Assembly: GCF_013294005.1 (NCBI RefSeq)
Contig: NZ_JABSNK010000005.1
Span: 62,001-126,000 of the forward strand
From: Flavobacterium gelidicaeli
GTDB taxonomy: Bacteria > Bacteroidota > Bacteroidia > Flavobacteriales > Flavobacteriaceae
Length of the DNA: 64,000 nucleotides
Reading direction: 5' to 3'
Within the stretch, counting starts at the first letter, position 1; each line of letters opens with the position of its first letter. The translations under genes and the position numbers were made by a program. This document shows, piece by piece, positions 1 through 8,084 of this stretch. The notes under the pieces are model-generated. The model was given only the letters and a program-made list of their open reading frames with translations. It made no database searches and was not told where the DNA came from.

Positions 1-206
1 CGATTAATGGTTATCTAGGACACAGTTTAAGGAAATGTTTAGAGCAAGAAAATAAATATTTACTTCTTGTAGATTGGGCAAAACTAGAAGACCACACCGT
101 AGGTTTTAGAACATCAAAAGAATATTTAGAATGGAAAAAATTACTCCATCACTATTATGATCCATTTCCTGTTGTTGAACATTATGAAATAGTACAACAA
201 TATTAA
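1..206 (+). CDS. Antibiotic biosynthesis monooxygenase (ABM) family protein, 3' part only
   Basis: This is the C-terminal piece of a gene that begins before the window, in the frame starting at base 3 and ending at TAA 204-206, about 67 residues. The piece reads as a small ferredoxin-like ABM domain: a strand [12 protein letters not shown], then a helix with [18 protein letters not shown], then a final strand VVEHYEIV. Family members are heme-degrading or quinol monooxygenases, or proteins of unknown role. The substrate cannot be inferred from this fragment. It reads in the same direction as rlmH and ends 57 nt before it. Confidence 0.65.
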   Translation, partial: INGYLGHSLRKCLEQENKYLLLVDWAKLEDHTVGFRTSKEYLEWKKLLHHYYDPFPVVEHYEIVQQY

Positions 207-263
207 ATTATCAAAAAGTAAAACCGTTACATAACTGTTTTGTTATCCAGAAAAACTTAAATA

Positions 264-737
264 ATGAACATCAAACTTATTGCTATTGGTAAAACCGATA
301 ATAAAGCATTACAGACTTTAATTGACGATTATACAAAGCGTTTGTCATTTTATATCAAATTTGATTTAGAAATTATTCCGGATATAAAAAATGTAAAAAA
401 CTTATCAGAAAGTCAACAAAAAGAAAAAGAAGGCGAGCTAATTTTAGCAAAAGTTACTGCCACGGAACAACTTGTATTATTAGATGAAAACGGAAAGAAC
501 TTCTCTAGCGTAGGTTTCTCAGAAGAATTGCAAAAGAAAATGAACTCCGGGATCAAGACATTAGTTTTTGTAATTGGTGGCCCCTACGGTTTTTCGGATA
601 CGGTCTACGCCAAAGCACAAGGAAAAATATCACTTTCATTAATGACTTTTTCACATCAAATGGTGCGCTTATTTTTTATCGAACAATTGTATCGCGGATT
701 TACAATATTAAGAAACGAGCCGTACCACCATCAGTAA
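264..737 (+). CDS. rlmH: 23S rRNA (pseudouridine1915-N3)-methyltransferase RlmH
   Basis: RlmH is a cytoplasmic SPOUT methyltransferase that methylates N3 of pseudouridine 1915 in helix 69 of 23S rRNA on assembled ribosomes. The 157-residue length is standard for the family. The SAM-binding knot is visible as FVIGGPYGF at residues 102-110, followed by the conserved SLMTFSHQMVR segment (126-135), EQLYRGF (140-146) and the diagnostic C-terminal NEPYHHQ (151-157). The ATG start gives the expected N-terminus MNIKLIAIGK. It stands alone, with a convergent gene downstream. Confidence 0.96.
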   Translation: MNIKLIAIGKTDNKALQTLIDDYTKRLSFYIKFDLEIIPDIKNVKNLSESQQKEKEGELILAKVTATEQLVLLDENGKNFSSVGFSEELQKKMNSGIKTLVFVIGGPYGFSDTVYAKAQGKISLSLMTFSHQMVRLFFIEQLYRGFTILRNEPYHHQ

Positions 738-776
738 TTTTTTATCAATATTCTGTTTTCTATATTTAGTTTAATA

Positions 777-1406
777 TTAATAGATGAATTCCTCAGGGGT
801 TTCTTTAGTAAAAGAATCTAATTCTCTAATAATAACTTTGGTGCTTACATATTCCTGAAAACTCATGTTTTTATCAAAAGCCAAAACAATTGTAGGCGAA
901 ACTTCAAATTTTAAGCGGTTCATGTAATTTAAAATCTCTGTTCTTTTTATATTAGTACTATTAACTAAAACAGAATCTGATCCTTTTTTAAAATAAAAAA
1001 TCAAACCTTCTTTTAATGGCTTTTCCATATTATAATACACATTTGTAAAAGGGATAAAAGCCATGTTCCTACCAATGCTATCAGCGTAAGCGTAATAATT
1101 TTCGGCTAGTTCATTTTTATGCGCAACTTCCTCTCGTTTTTTAGTTTGCAATTTAATGACTTCTGGAACAACTAATTTAAGAGGCAGACGCTTGTCGATA
1201 TTTAGAATCCAATTTGTCGAAATAATGCTGTTCTTTCTATTGAGTTCTGCTATTGTATCGCTGTCTTTAGTTCTAAAAAAAATATAAATAGGCGAATGAT
1301 CTTGAACATCACCTACGATGGTATGGTATGCTTTTGGCAATAAAATATCTTCTTTATTTCCGCAAGAAAACAAGAATAAAAACACTATTATAATACTATA
1401 TTTCAT
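777..1406 (-). CDS. Uncharacterised lipoprotein co-transcribed with folP
   Basis: This 209-residue protein starts with a short lipoprotein signal (MKYSIIIVFLFLFSC, lipobox FLFSC) and so is probably exported and lipid-anchored. The rest contains charged, strand-rich sequence with no domain I recognise. A central stretch (about residues 85-115) carries many K, E and N and may be helical. Its ATG overlaps the end of folP by four bases (ATGA arrangement), so it is very likely translated from the same mRNA. The link to folate synthesis is positional only, and I assign no function. Confidence 0.75.
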   Translation of the reverse strand: MKYSIIIVFLFLFSCGNKEDILLPKAYHTIVGDVQDHSPIYIFFRTKDSDTIAELNRKNSIISTNWILNIDKRLPLKLVVPEVIKLQTKKREEVAHKNELAENYYAYADSIGRNMAFIPFTNVYYNMEKPLKEGLIFYFKKGSDSVLVNSTNIKRTEILNYMNRLKFEVSPTIVLAFDKNMSFQEYVSTKVIIRELDSFTKETPEEFIY

Positions 1407-2233
1407 CTTAATTTATTTATTTGATTATATAATTTTACACATTCGACTGCTTCTTTAACATCATGAACTCTTAAAATAGCAACTCCTTTTGTAATTGCTA
1501 TGGTATTCAAAACAGTCGTACCGTTTAAAGCTTCATTTGCCTTAACTCCTAAAACTTTTTGAATCATCGATTTTCTAGAAACACCCACAAGAATAGGCAA
1601 TTCTAACATTTTAAACAACCCTAATTTTTGTACTATTTCATAATTTTGCTCCACTGTTTTTGCAAAACCAAAACCAGGGTCAATAATTAAATCATCAATA
1701 CCTAAGCTTCTTGCCTTACGTACTCTTTCAGAAAAGTAAAAAAGCATTTCCTTTACAATATCGTCATAATTTGTCAATTGTTGCATGGTTTGAGGAGTCC
1801 CGCGCATGTGCATCATAATGTAAGGCACTTTGTATTTTGCAATCACCTCTAACATTGTTTCGTCAAGATGTCCTGCCGAAATATCATTAATCAATGCTGC
1901 ACCATTTTCTAAACAAGCTGCAGCCACTGCTCCTCTAAACGTATCAATAGAAAGTAGGACGCTTGGAAAATGTTTTAAAATTAATTTTACTACGGGGACA
2001 ATTCGCTCTAATTCCTCTGCTTCTGATACAAAATTAGCATTTGGTTTACTTGAATATGCACCTACATCAATAAATGTGGCACCATCAGCAATCATTTTCT
2101 CAACTTGGTTTACAATAGCATTTTCATTGCTGTAATTTCCCCCATCAAAAAAAGAATCAGGTGTAGTATTCAAAATTCCCATTACCTTAGGAACGGATAA
2201 GTCGATAAGTTGTCCTTTACAATTTATTGTCAT
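1403..2233 (-). CDS. folP: Dihydropteroate synthase
   Basis: FolP condenses p-aminobenzoate with 6-hydroxymethyl-dihydropterin pyrophosphate to form dihydropteroate in folate synthesis, and it is the target of sulfonamides. The 276-residue TIM barrel shows the signature GILNTTPDSFFDGG (19-32), the DVGAYSSKP loop with the pterin-site aspartate, SIDTFRG, the INDIS strand, IIDPGFGFAK and GVSRKSMI. The phosphate and pABA loops appear intact. It is the first gene of a two-gene operon with the downstream lipoprotein and is divergent from the DUF1599 gene. Confidence 0.97.
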   Translation of the reverse strand: MTINCKGQLIDLSVPKVMGILNTTPDSFFDGGNYSNENAIVNQVEKMIADGATFIDVGAYSSKPNANFVSEAEELERIVPVVKLILKHFPSVLLSIDTFRGAVAAACLENGAALINDISAGHLDETMLEVIAKYKVPYIMMHMRGTPQTMQQLTNYDDIVKEMLFYFSERVRKARSLGIDDLIIDPGFGFAKTVEQNYEIVQKLGLFKMLELPILVGVSRKSMIQKVLGVKANEALNGTTVLNTIAITKGVAILRVHDVKEAVECVKLYNQINKLR

Positions 2234-2344
2234 TAATTGGCTGTTTAAAGATTCTTGTTTGTTGTTTAATCCTCTTTGTACGCTAAACGAAGGTATTCGT
2301 GTAACTTTAGACTTTAAACTTTAAACTTTTTTAAAATTTATCCC

Positions 2345-2352
2345 TATTTTTG
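2345..2352 (+). promoter_or_regulatory. Bacteroidota-type -7 element for the DUF1599 gene
   Basis: TATTTTTG matches the TAnnTTTG -7 consensus of the Bacteroidota primary sigma factor and lies 30 nt before the ATG at 2382. I see no good TTTG -33 partner; the upstream sequence is an A/T-rich run of short ACTTTAA repeats. Assigned from the -7 box and its position only. Confidence 0.5.
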
Positions 2353-2381
2353 AGCAAATTTTAGACAAATATACACCAATA

Positions 2382-2924
2382 ATGAAGAATACTTCTCAAG
2401 AATATGATTCGGTGATCGCGATATGTCGCACACTATATATCAATAAAATGACCGATTATGGAAGTGCGTGGCGCATTTTGAGATTGCCATCACTTACAGA
2501 TCAAATTTTTATCAAAGCACAACGCATCCGTAGCTTACAAGAAAATGAGGTCAGAAAAATTGATGAAGATGAAAGAGGAGAATTTATTGGGATTATCAAT
2601 TATTCGATAATGGCTCTAATACAATTAGAATTAGGTGTTGTGGATCAACCTGATTTAAATGTAGAAAAAGCAACCATTTTGTATGATACTAAGGTTGCAC
2701 TTACTAAAGAACTAATGGAAGCTAAAAACCATGATTATGGTGAAGCTTGGCGCGAAATGAGAATCAGTTCTTTGACTGATTTAATTCTTCAAAAACTACT
2801 GCGCGTTAAACAAATAGAAGATAATAAAGGAAAAACAATCGTATCAGAAGGAATTGACGCCAATTACCAAGACATGATAAATTACGCGATTTTTGCCTTA
2901 ATATTAATGGATACAAAAGAATAA
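2382..2924 (+). CDS. DUF1599 domain protein with two tandem copies of the domain
   Basis: The 180-residue protein contains the same module twice. Copy 1 (about residues 20-85) begins MTDYGSAWRILRLPSLTDQI and copy 2 (about 100-178) begins HDYGEAWREMRISSLTDLI. Both continue with a K-R helix and end in an INYSIMALIQLE / INYAIFALILMD helix. This is the DUF1599 family, a Bacteroidota-specific domain of unknown function. The repeated DYG-AW and D/E residues resemble all-alpha pyrophosphatase folds, but that is only an impression. It is followed after 9 nt by the BT_3928-type gene, which suggests an operon. Confidence 0.85.
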   Translation: MKNTSQEYDSVIAICRTLYINKMTDYGSAWRILRLPSLTDQIFIKAQRIRSLQENEVRKIDEDERGEFIGIINYSIMALIQLELGVVDQPDLNVEKATILYDTKVALTKELMEAKNHDYGEAWREMRISSLTDLILQKLLRVKQIEDNKGKTIVSEGIDANYQDMINYAIFALILMDTKE

Positions 2925-2933
2925 ATTTTAGAT

Positions 2934-4034
2934 ATGAAAAACGTTATTACTCAATTCTCAAGAATATTTGTTGGATTACTTTTTATAATTTCAGGATTAA
3001 TAAAATTAAATGACCCAGTAGGTTTCTCTTATAAATTAGCCGAATATTTTAGTGAACCTGTTTTCAACATGCCTTTTTTAGTGCCTTTTTCACTTGCATT
3101 AGCTTTATTTTTAGTGATAATTGAAGTAGTTCTTGGTGTTATGTTACTCATTGGATACAAATCCAAATTCACTATTTGGAGTTTGCTGCTTATGATTGTA
3201 TTCTTTACATTTTTGACTTTTTACTCTGCTTATTTTGATGTGGTAAAAGACTGTGGTTGTTTTGGAGATGCTTTAAAACTAACCCCTTGGCAGTCATTCA
3301 CTAAAGATGTGGTATTATTATTCTTCATTCTGATATTATTCATAAATAAAAAATTAGTTACACCGCTATTCAATAAAAGTATTCAAAATATTATTGCTTA
3401 TGCAAGCATCTTTTTATGCATGCTAATGGCTGTTTGGGTACTAAATCACTTACCTATTATTGATTTCAGACCTTATAAGGTAGGAACTAATATCGAAAAA
3501 GGAATGGAAATTCCTGAAGGTGCACCTAAGTCAGTAGTTGAAATGGTTTTTATTTACAATGTAAAAGGAGTGAATACTGAATTTAAAGAAGCTGATTTAA
3601 TGGCAATTCCAGAAGGAGCTACTTTTGTTGATAGAAAAGACAATGTACTATCTGAAGGTTACGTGCCGCCAATTCATGATTTCACGATGATGAAAGACGA
3701 TTCTGACTATAAAGAAGAATTGCTGCAAGAGCCAAAACTAATTATGGCGGTAAGTTATGACTTAACCATTGCTGATGAGGCTGGAATGTCTCAGCTTAAA
3801 AAATTAAATGATGCGGCTGTAGCCAAAGGATATAAAATGGTTGGAATGACCAATTCATCGCAAGAAGAAATTGCTAAAGCCAAGAAAAAATACGGTCTTG
3901 ATTTTGAATACTACACTTGTGATGCGATTACTTTAAAAACAATTGAAAGAGCCAATCCAAGTCTTATTGTACTCGAAAAAGGAACGATTAAACAAAAAGT
4001 ACATTACAACGATATTACCGATTTGAAATTGTAA
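2934..4034 (+). CDS. BT_3928-family DoxX/MauE-like membrane protein with a C-terminal thioredoxin-like domain
   Basis: The first about 170 residues form a DoxX/MauE-like four-helix membrane domain (MKNVITQFSRIFVGLLFIISG onward) with a conserved DCGCFGD motif after the third helix, typical of MauE-like redox partners. The remaining about 195 residues are outside this bundle. The last 100 (YDLTIADEAG to the end) look like a thioredoxin-fold domain without a CxxC motif. The 366-residue length matches the Bacteroidota BT_3928 family. A role in periplasmic thiol or quinone redox chemistry is plausible but unproven. It is co-directional with and 9 nt behind the DUF1599 gene. Confidence 0.8.
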   Translation: MKNVITQFSRIFVGLLFIISGLIKLNDPVGFSYKLAEYFSEPVFNMPFLVPFSLALALFLVIIEVVLGVMLLIGYKSKFTIWSLLLMIVFFTFLTFYSAYFDVVKDCGCFGDALKLTPWQSFTKDVVLLFFILILFINKKLVTPLFNKSIQNIIAYASIFLCMLMAVWVLNHLPIIDFRPYKVGTNIEKGMEIPEGAPKSVVEMVFIYNVKGVNTEFKEADLMAIPEGATFVDRKDNVLSEGYVPPIHDFTMMKDDSDYKEELLQEPKLIMAVSYDLTIADEAGMSQLKKLNDAAVAKGYKMVGMTNSSQEEIAKAKKKYGLDFEYYTCDAITLKTIERANPSLIVLEKGTIKQKVHYNDITDLKL

Positions 4035-4112
4035 TCTACCCCACTTTTAAAAGCCTTAAAAGCACAATTTGTTTTAATTATAAGGCTTTCAATCGTTTTA
4101 TACCCAATAAAA

Positions 4113-5189
4113 ATGCTAAAATACTTTTTCAATAAACTAGGATATGCGCTGCTTACTCTCTATGGAGTAATTACGGTTATTTTCTTTTTATTTAATGTTT
4201 TACCTGGTGATCCTGCCAGAATGATGTTAGATCAAAATGAAAACTCTGAACAACTGGCGTTAATCAAGAAAAAGTATGGTTTTGATCAACCCATTGCCAC
4301 ACAGTATTTATACTATTTGAATGACCTCGCTCCTATTTCATTTCACAGTACAAATGATAATGATTATACTTTTTTAAGTGAAGGAAAATACAATGCTGCC
4401 TCCTTATTTACTATTGGCAATACAACCACAGTTATAAAAACACCTTATTTAAGAGAGAGTTTTCAAAAAAGCGGAAAAAAAGTATCTGAAATTATTGGAA
4501 ACACCTTACCGAGTACAGCAATTCTAGCTCTTTTTGCCATTGTAATTGCCATTGTATTCGGGATTATATTAGGCATTGTATCTGCACTGAATAAAGATAC
4601 TTGGATTGATAGAATTATCGCTCTGGTGAGTACATTAGGAATGAGTATTCCGTCCTTTTTTAGTGCTATATTATTTGCTTGGTTGTTTGGATTTGTGTTG
4701 CAAAAATACACACATCTTAATATGACCGGAAGTTTGTATGAAGTAGACGATTTTGGAAACGGAAGCTATATTCAATGGAAAAACATTATTCTACCCGCTA
4801 TAGTTTTAGGGATTAGACCTCTTGCAGTTGTGATTCAGCTAATGCGTAATTCACTGCTAGAAACTTTTGGACAAGATTATATTCGTACGGCTAGAGCCAA
4901 AGGGTTATCAGAATTCCAAATCATTCGTAAACACGCTTTAAAAAACTCATTAAATCCAGTAATTACAGCCATATCTGGCTGGTTTGCTTCCATGCTTGCA
5001 GGAGCTGTTTTTGTCGAATATATTTTTGGATGGAACGGTTTAGGCAAAGAAATTGTTGAAGCTTTAAATAATTTAGACCTACCCGTAATTATGGGATCTG
5101 TTTTAATAATTTCAACCACTTTTGTCATAATCAACATTCTTGTAGATATTATTTATGCCTATTTAGACCCTAAAATTCGTCTGTCTTAA
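4113..5189 (+). CDS. ABC transporter permease, DppB/OppB type
   Basis: This is an inner-membrane permease of the dipeptide/oligopeptide/nickel class (binding-protein-dependent transport family). The N-terminus has the typical first helix followed by FNVLPGDPARMML. The cytoplasmic EAA loop is visible as RTARAKGLSEFQIIRKHALK followed by NSLNPVI. At 358 residues it is longer than most DppB proteins because of an insert of about 50 residues (roughly 65-120) between helix 1 and the core, probably periplasmic. No ATPase, second permease or binding protein lies next to it, so its partners must be encoded elsewhere and the substrate is unknown. Confidence 0.88.
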   Translation: MLKYFFNKLGYALLTLYGVITVIFFLFNVLPGDPARMMLDQNENSEQLALIKKKYGFDQPIATQYLYYLNDLAPISFHSTNDNDYTFLSEGKYNAASLFTIGNTTTVIKTPYLRESFQKSGKKVSEIIGNTLPSTAILALFAIVIAIVFGIILGIVSALNKDTWIDRIIALVSTLGMSIPSFFSAILFAWLFGFVLQKYTHLNMTGSLYEVDDFGNGSYIQWKNIILPAIVLGIRPLAVVIQLMRNSLLETFGQDYIRTARAKGLSEFQIIRKHALKNSLNPVITAISGWFASMLAGAVFVEYIFGWNGLGKEIVEALNNLDLPVIMGSVLIISTTFVIINILVDIIYAYLDPKIRLS

Positions 5190-5350
5190 TCCAATATTCT
5201 TCTTTTTAATGGTTTTTTCTACATAAAGAAGCTCTTTTTTTAAGAATATCATTATTTTATATTCCTACTATTACGTTTTCATTTTGTCATTTTAGCACTA
5301 AAACATTGTTTTTACTGCATTTATTTGCTTAAAATCAAAAAAAAACAATC

Positions 5351-5384
5351 TTTGATTCGCATTCAAATTGTTTGTTTAACTTTG
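5351..5384 (+). promoter_or_regulatory. Promoter of the thioredoxin-like lipoprotein gene
   Basis: A TTTG -33 element (5351-5354) is followed 22 nt later by TAACTTTG (5377-5384), an exact TAnnTTTG -7 box. Transcription would begin near 5390, which is inside the longer TTG-started reading frame. It therefore supports the ATG at 5400 as the true start. Confidence 0.7.
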
Positions 5385-5399
5385 TTAAAAATAAAAGAA

Positions 5400-5900
5400 A
5401 TGAAAAAATTAATAGCCGTACTTGCAGCTTTCGTAGCAATATCATGTGCCGACTCTAAAGTACAACAAACTTCTTTTTCTAAAGAAGCTTTATCAGAAAC
5501 CTTATTAGATACCCAAGACCAACAAATTGCTTTTCAAGATATTTTAAAGAAATATGAAGGAAAAACTTTAGTTATAGAGGTTTGGGCATCTTGGTGTGGT
5601 GATTGTATAAAAGCAATGCCTAAAATCAAAGAATTGCAAGCTAATAATCCTGATGTAGCTTATGTATTTATCACTATGGATAAAACTGCTGACAAATGGA
5701 AAGAAGGCATTCAAAAACACGATTTAAAAGGAGAACACTTTATGGCTAATGACCAAATGAAAGGTGTTTTTGCAAAAGCAATTGATCTAGACTGGATTCC
5801 AAGATACATCATTGTTGACAAAACAGGAAAAATAGCTTTATACAGAGCCATCGAAACTGATTTTGATAAAATCAATGCAACTTTAACGCATTTAAAATAA
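5400..5900 (+). CDS. Thioredoxin-family (TlpA/ResA-like) lipoprotein
   Basis: From the ATG at 5400 the protein has 166 residues with a lipoprotein signal MKKLIAVLAAFVAISC (lipobox AISC), placing a thiol-redox domain in the periplasm or on the outer membrane. The thioredoxin fold carries the active site WASWCGDC (CxxC = CGDC), and the cis-proline region is seen as LDWIPRYIIVD. The reading frame extends 25 codons upstream to a TTG, but that would bury the signal peptide and lies upstream of the predicted transcription start. It likely reduces or isomerises exported proteins; partners are unknown. Confidence 0.88.
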   Translation: MKKLIAVLAAFVAISCADSKVQQTSFSKEALSETLLDTQDQQIAFQDILKKYEGKTLVIEVWASWCGDCIKAMPKIKELQANNPDVAYVFITMDKTADKWKEGIQKHDLKGEHFMANDQMKGVFAKAIDLDWIPRYIIVDKTGKIALYRAIETDFDKINATLTHLK

Positions 5901-5950
5901 TCTTAATAAAGAACTAAAAAACAAATACCCACCACATTAAAAAGACTAAA

Positions 5951-6703
5951 ATGAGAAAAAAAATAGTAGCTGGAAACTGGAAAATGCACAAAAATTCAGA
6001 GCAAACAGAAGATTTATTGAATGAATTAATTGCAAAGATTCCTACTGATACTGAAACACAAATAATCGTTGCTCCTACTTTTGTAAACTTGGCCTCAGCA
6101 GTTGATCACTTAGAATTTATTAATATTGATGTTGCTGCTCAAAACATGCATCAAGCAGAAAGTGGTGCTTTTACAGGAGAAATTTCGGCAGACATGCTAA
6201 AAAGTATTGGAGTAAATACCGTTATTTTAGGTCACTCTGAACGTAGAGCGATTTTTAATGAATCAGATGCATTGATTGCAAATAAAGTAGATACTGCTTT
6301 AAAGCATGAAATGACAGTTATTTTCTGTTTTGGAGAAGAATTAAAAGACCGACAAGAAAAACAACATTTTAATGTAGTTGAAAATCAATTGAGAGACGGA
6401 TTATACCATATTGAAAAATCAGCTTGGAAAAATATTGTTTTAGCTTATGAGCCGGTTTGGGCAATTGGGACTGGAGAAACGGCATCACCAGAACAAGCGC
6501 AAGAAATGCATGCGTTTATTAGAGAAAATGTTCGTAAGAATTTTGGAGCTGATGTCGCTGACGAAGTGAGTATCCTTTATGGTGGTAGTGTAAAACCTGA
6601 AAATGCAAATGAAATTTTCTCTAAACCTGATGTAGACGGTGGTCTTATTGGTGGAGCTGCACTAAAAGCAGATGATTTTGTAGCAATTATCAATGCTATT
6701 TAG
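5951..6703 (+). CDS. tpiA: Triosephosphate isomerase
   Basis: TpiA interconverts dihydroxyacetone phosphate and glyceraldehyde 3-phosphate in glycolysis and gluconeogenesis. The 250-residue barrel is complete. It shows GNWKMHKN (8-15) with the substrate lysine, ILGHSERR with the catalytic histidine, AYEPVWAIGTG with the catalytic glutamate and the flexible loop 6, and YGGSVKPEN for phosphate binding. It is co-directional with the upstream lipoprotein gene (50-nt gap) and followed by a strong hairpin terminator. Confidence 0.97.
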   Translation: MRKKIVAGNWKMHKNSEQTEDLLNELIAKIPTDTETQIIVAPTFVNLASAVDHLEFINIDVAAQNMHQAESGAFTGEISADMLKSIGVNTVILGHSERRAIFNESDALIANKVDTALKHEMTVIFCFGEELKDRQEKQHFNVVENQLRDGLYHIEKSAWKNIVLAYEPVWAIGTGETASPEQAQEMHAFIRENVRKNFGADVADEVSILYGGSVKPENANEIFSKPDVDGGLIGGAALKADDFVAIINAI

Positions 6704-6723
6704 ATAGTATTTTATTATATTTT

Positions 6724-6757
6724 AAAAAGCGGTAAAGTAAATTTACCGCTTTTTTTA
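6724..6757 (+). terminator. Rho-independent terminator after tpiA
   Basis: A perfect 13-bp stem (AAAAAGCGGTAAA / TTTACCGCTTTTT) with a 5-nt loop and a following T-run lies 20 nt after the tpiA stop codon. Confidence 0.9.
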
Positions 6758-6787
6758 TTTTTATAATATTCCATAAAAGAGAAATAC

Positions 6788-6795
6788 TACCTTTG
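6788..6795 (+). promoter_or_regulatory. -7 element of the prmA-clpS operon
   Basis: TACCTTTG is an exact TAnnTTTG box, 14 nt before the prmA ATG and just downstream of the tpiA terminator. No clear TTTG is found at the -33 position. The predicted leader is very short. Confidence 0.6.
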
Positions 6796-6809
6796 CAAAA
6801 AAATTAAAC

Positions 6810-7670
6810 ATGTCAAATATTTATATTGGATACCATTTTAACATAGTACCAAAAGACACTAGCGATAACGAACAAGCAATGCAACTGGGTTCAGAAATAC
6901 TAATTGCTGAATTAGGTGAAACTGCATTTGAAAGTTTCACAGAGACAGAAACTGGCGTTTCTGCTTTTGTACAAAAGGATTTGTGGGATGAGAAAATTCT
7001 TGAAGATATTCATATTTTAAAATCTGAAGAATTTAAAATTGATTATACTTTTGAAGAAATCGATCAAGTAAACTGGAATGAAGAATGGGAAAAGAATTTT
7101 GAACCTATTGATGTAGATGGAAACTGCCATGTGCGTGCTCCATTTCACCCAAAAACAGAGGCAGAGTTTGACATTGTAATTGAACCAAAAATGAGTTTTG
7201 GTACCGGTCATCACGAGACTACTCACATGATGATTCAGCATTTATTAGAAATAGAGGTTACCGGAATGAAAACACTTGACATGGGTTGTGGAACTGCTAT
7301 TCTAGCTATTCTTGCCGAAATGAAAGGGGCACAACCTATTGATGCTATTGACATAGACAACTGGTGTTACCTGAACTCTATAGAAAATGCAGAACGCAAT
7401 AATTGCAAACACATTACCGTTTATGAAGGTGAAGCTGCTTTGTTGAAAGATAAAAAATACGACCTAATCATTGCAAACATCAATAGAAATATTTTATTGA
7501 ATGATATGCAAGCTTATGTTGATTGCTTGAACCCAAAGGGAACTTTATTATTAAGTGGCTTTTATGAAGAAGACATTCCGTTTATAGATGCTTCTTGCGT
7601 TGAAAAAGGATTAACTTATGTTAAAAAGTTTCAAAGAAACAACTGGGTTTCATTAAAATACGTAAATTAG
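6810..7670 (+). CDS. prmA: Ribosomal protein L11 methyltransferase
   Basis: PrmA trimethylates ribosomal protein L11 using S-adenosylmethionine. The 286-residue protein has the usual N-terminal substrate-recognition domain (about 1-110) and a Rossmann methyltransferase domain. The SAM motif is TLDMGCGTAILAILAEMKG (about 154-172). SFGTGHHETT, the family-specific motif before it, is seen at about 130-139, and IANINRN corresponds to motif IV. It is followed after 38 nt by clpS, a common Bacteroidota arrangement. Confidence 0.95.
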   Translation: MSNIYIGYHFNIVPKDTSDNEQAMQLGSEILIAELGETAFESFTETETGVSAFVQKDLWDEKILEDIHILKSEEFKIDYTFEEIDQVNWNEEWEKNFEPIDVDGNCHVRAPFHPKTEAEFDIVIEPKMSFGTGHHETTHMMIQHLLEIEVTGMKTLDMGCGTAILAILAEMKGAQPIDAIDIDNWCYLNSIENAERNNCKHITVYEGEAALLKDKKYDLIIANINRNILLNDMQAYVDCLNPKGTLLLSGFYEEDIPFIDASCVEKGLTYVKKFQRNNWVSLKYVN

Positions 7671-7708
7671 TATCTAAATTAATAATTACGAAATCAAAAC
7701 GTACAAAA

Positions 7709-7984
7709 ATGAGTACTAAAGAAAAAGTAAGAGAAAAAGTCAGCCGAAAGGAAGCGCCTACCTTTAACAACGAAATTGTAGTTTATAATGATGATGTGAA
7801 TACTTTTGACCATGTAATTGAAACTTTAATTCGCGTTTGTGACCACACTCCTGAACAAGCTGAACAATGTTCATTAATTGTTCACTATAACGGAAAGTGT
7901 ACGGTAAAAACTGGCCCCTTAGATAAGTTGAAGCCACAATGTACTAGATTACTAGAAGCAGGAATAAGTGCTGAAATTATCTAA
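7709..7984 (+). CDS. clpS: ATP-dependent Clp protease adaptor ClpS
   Basis: ClpS binds N-degron substrates and delivers them to ClpAP-type proteases. The 91-residue protein has a short flexible N-terminus and a core with VVYNDDVNTFDHVIETL, where the ND and the following T/F-H positions form the N-end-rule pocket, then CSLIVHYNGKCTVKTG and GISAEII at the end. Length and motif order match the family. It probably shares the prmA transcript and ends in a very strong terminator. Confidence 0.95.
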   Translation: MSTKEKVREKVSRKEAPTFNNEIVVYNDDVNTFDHVIETLIRVCDHTPEQAEQCSLIVHYNGKCTVKTGPLDKLKPQCTRLLEAGISAEII

Positions 7985-8034
7985 ACACTAATAATATCGT
8001 TAATAAAGTGCATTAATTTTATTTATTAATCATT

Positions 8035-8084
8035 AAAACATTCTAATTTATTCTATATTTGGATAAATTAGAATGTTTTTTTTT
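8035..8084 (+). terminator. Terminator after clpS that overlaps the next gene's start region
   Basis: A perfect 17-bp inverted repeat (arms 8035-8051 and 8063-8079) with an 11-nt loop is followed by a run of T to 8084. This is an ideal intrinsic terminator for clpS. Its 3' arm contains an ATG (8073) of the downstream hydroxylase frame, and its loop contains TATATTTG (8054-8061), an exact -7 promoter box. Confidence 0.9.
8054..8061 (+). promoter_or_regulatory. -7 element of the hydroxylase gene, inside the clpS terminator loop
   Basis: TATATTTG matches TAnnTTTG and spans the loop of the clpS terminator hairpin. Transcription would start near 8068, leaving a leader of under 20 nt to the ATG at 8085. 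No good -33 box is seen. Confidence 0.5.

Noticed and set aside
5325..5399. 25-codon N-terminal extension of the thioredoxin-like lipoprotein starting at TTG
   Set aside because: It would hide the lipoprotein signal and lies upstream of the predicted transcription start near 5390.
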